From: DUZB01 sp964407525
GTDB taxonomy: Bacteria > Desulfobacterota > DSM-4660 > Desulfatiglandales > Desulfatiglandaceae
NCBI GenBank assembly: GCA_964407525.1
Contig: CAYOWC010000279.1
Location: forward strand, 1 to 6,621
Direction of reading: 5' to 3'
DNA: 6,621 bases
This document shows positions 6,338 through 6,621 of this stretch, piece after piece. The stretch's first letter is position 1. Every line of letters begins with the position of its first letter. The notes under the pieces were generated by a model that ran no database searches, was not told where the DNA came from, and saw nothing but the letters and a program-made list of their open reading frames with translations. Made by a program: the position numbers and the translations under genes.

Positions 6338-6532
6338 ATGAAAGCAAGCGTTGAAAAAGGAACCTGCATGGGCGATAGAAACTGCAACATCCTCTGCCCT
6401 GAAGTCTTTCAGTATGATGAAGACGAACTCATGTCGATTGTTCAGATGGATGTAATCCCTGAAAAATTCGAAGACGCTGTCAGACAGGCGGCGGAAGAAT
6501 GCCCAGCTGACGCTATCACCATCGAAGAGTAA
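6338..6532 (+). CDS. Small single-cluster ferredoxin with an Asp in the cluster motif
   Basis: A soluble 64-residue electron carrier. The motif is C10-MG-D13-RN-C16, with the remote C55-P in AAEECPADAITIEE. C20-P follows as LCPEVF. This is the pattern of Pyrococcus furiosus and Desulfovibrio-type monocluster ferredoxins, in which Cys-x2-Asp-x2-Cys plus the remote Cys bind a [4Fe-4S] cluster that easily converts to [3Fe-4S]. By that alignment, ligands are C10, D13, C16 and C55. C20 would form a disulfide in the P. furiosus protein, but its partner position here (in FEDAVRQ) is not Cys, so C20 is unpaired. The protein is strongly acidic, as expected. It appears monocistronic and unrelated to the recycling genes; the redox partner is unknown. 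Confidence 0.93.
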   Translation: MKASVEKGTCMGDRNCNILCPEVFQYDEDELMSIVQMDVIPEKFEDAVRQAAEECPADAITIEE

Positions 6533-6573
6533 TCGGATAAAATTCGACCTGTGCGCTTACACCGTTGTTTTTT

Positions 6574-6603
6574 TGCCACAGAGGCACAGAGAACACAGAG
6601 GGA
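6574..6603. repeat. CACAGAG-type intergenic repeat, cut by the window edge region
   Basis: Three near-tandem units (CCACAGAGG, CACAGAGA, ACACAGAGG) follow the ferredoxin after TTGTTTTTTT. From general knowledge, similar sequences occur between genes in many environmental bacterial genomes, often as inverted pairs; any partner arm would lie right of the window. The T-run before it might serve ferredoxin termination, but the only stem upstream (GTG/CAC) is too weak to call. Confidence 0.6.
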
Positions 6604-6621
6604 AAAAGGTCGTCAACACCC

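Noticed and set aside
6550..6573. Intrinsic terminator after the ferredoxin
   Set aside because: There is a T-run, but the only upstream stem is about 3 bp, too weak to support.

Overview
The window looks like chromosomal DNA from a Gram-negative, probably anaerobic bacterium. The best guess is a sulfate-reducing or syntrophic member of the Desulfobacterota (old Deltaproteobacteria). This rests on the gene style, a small Asp-ligand-type ferredoxin, a family III CoA-transferase and intergenic short-repeat clusters. It is an inference; no marker gene is present.

Layout. Positions 1-3707 hold a minus-strand operon of three overlapping genes, in transcription order: nagZ (beta-N-acetylhexosaminidase, GH3), a sodium:solute symporter with a GTG start, and a CaiB/BaiF-type CoA-transferase whose last few codons run off the left edge. 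The overlaps are 4 and 8 nt, and each start has its own Shine-Dalgarno. A 268-nt divergent region (3708-3975) holds a small palindrome, a 72-nt imperfect inverted repeat made of 7-bp units, and a possible promoter. On the plus strand follow a sugar-1-phosphate nucleotidyltransferase like MurU (3976-4878), a 281-nt gap with a second inverted pair of 7-bp repeat arrays, an AmgK-like sugar kinase (5160-6212), and a stand-alone 64-aa ferredoxin (6338-6532). The right edge cuts into a third kind of intergenic repeat (CACAGAG type).

How the genes may work together. NagZ, AmgK and MurU are three steps of the anabolic peptidoglycan-recycling route described in Pseudomonas. NagZ removes GlcNAc from muropeptides, AmgK phosphorylates free MurNAc/GlcNAc at C1, and MurU makes UDP-MurNAc. 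This bypasses de novo synthesis of UDP-MurNAc, the fosfomycin target step. Finding all three side by side strongly suggests this pathway, although AnmK and MupP are not in the window. The symporter and CoA-transferase co-transcribed with nagZ have no obvious place in the route and are the least explained part. The MurU-like enzyme also carries a C-terminal hexapeptide-repeat tail that Pseudomonas MurU lacks.
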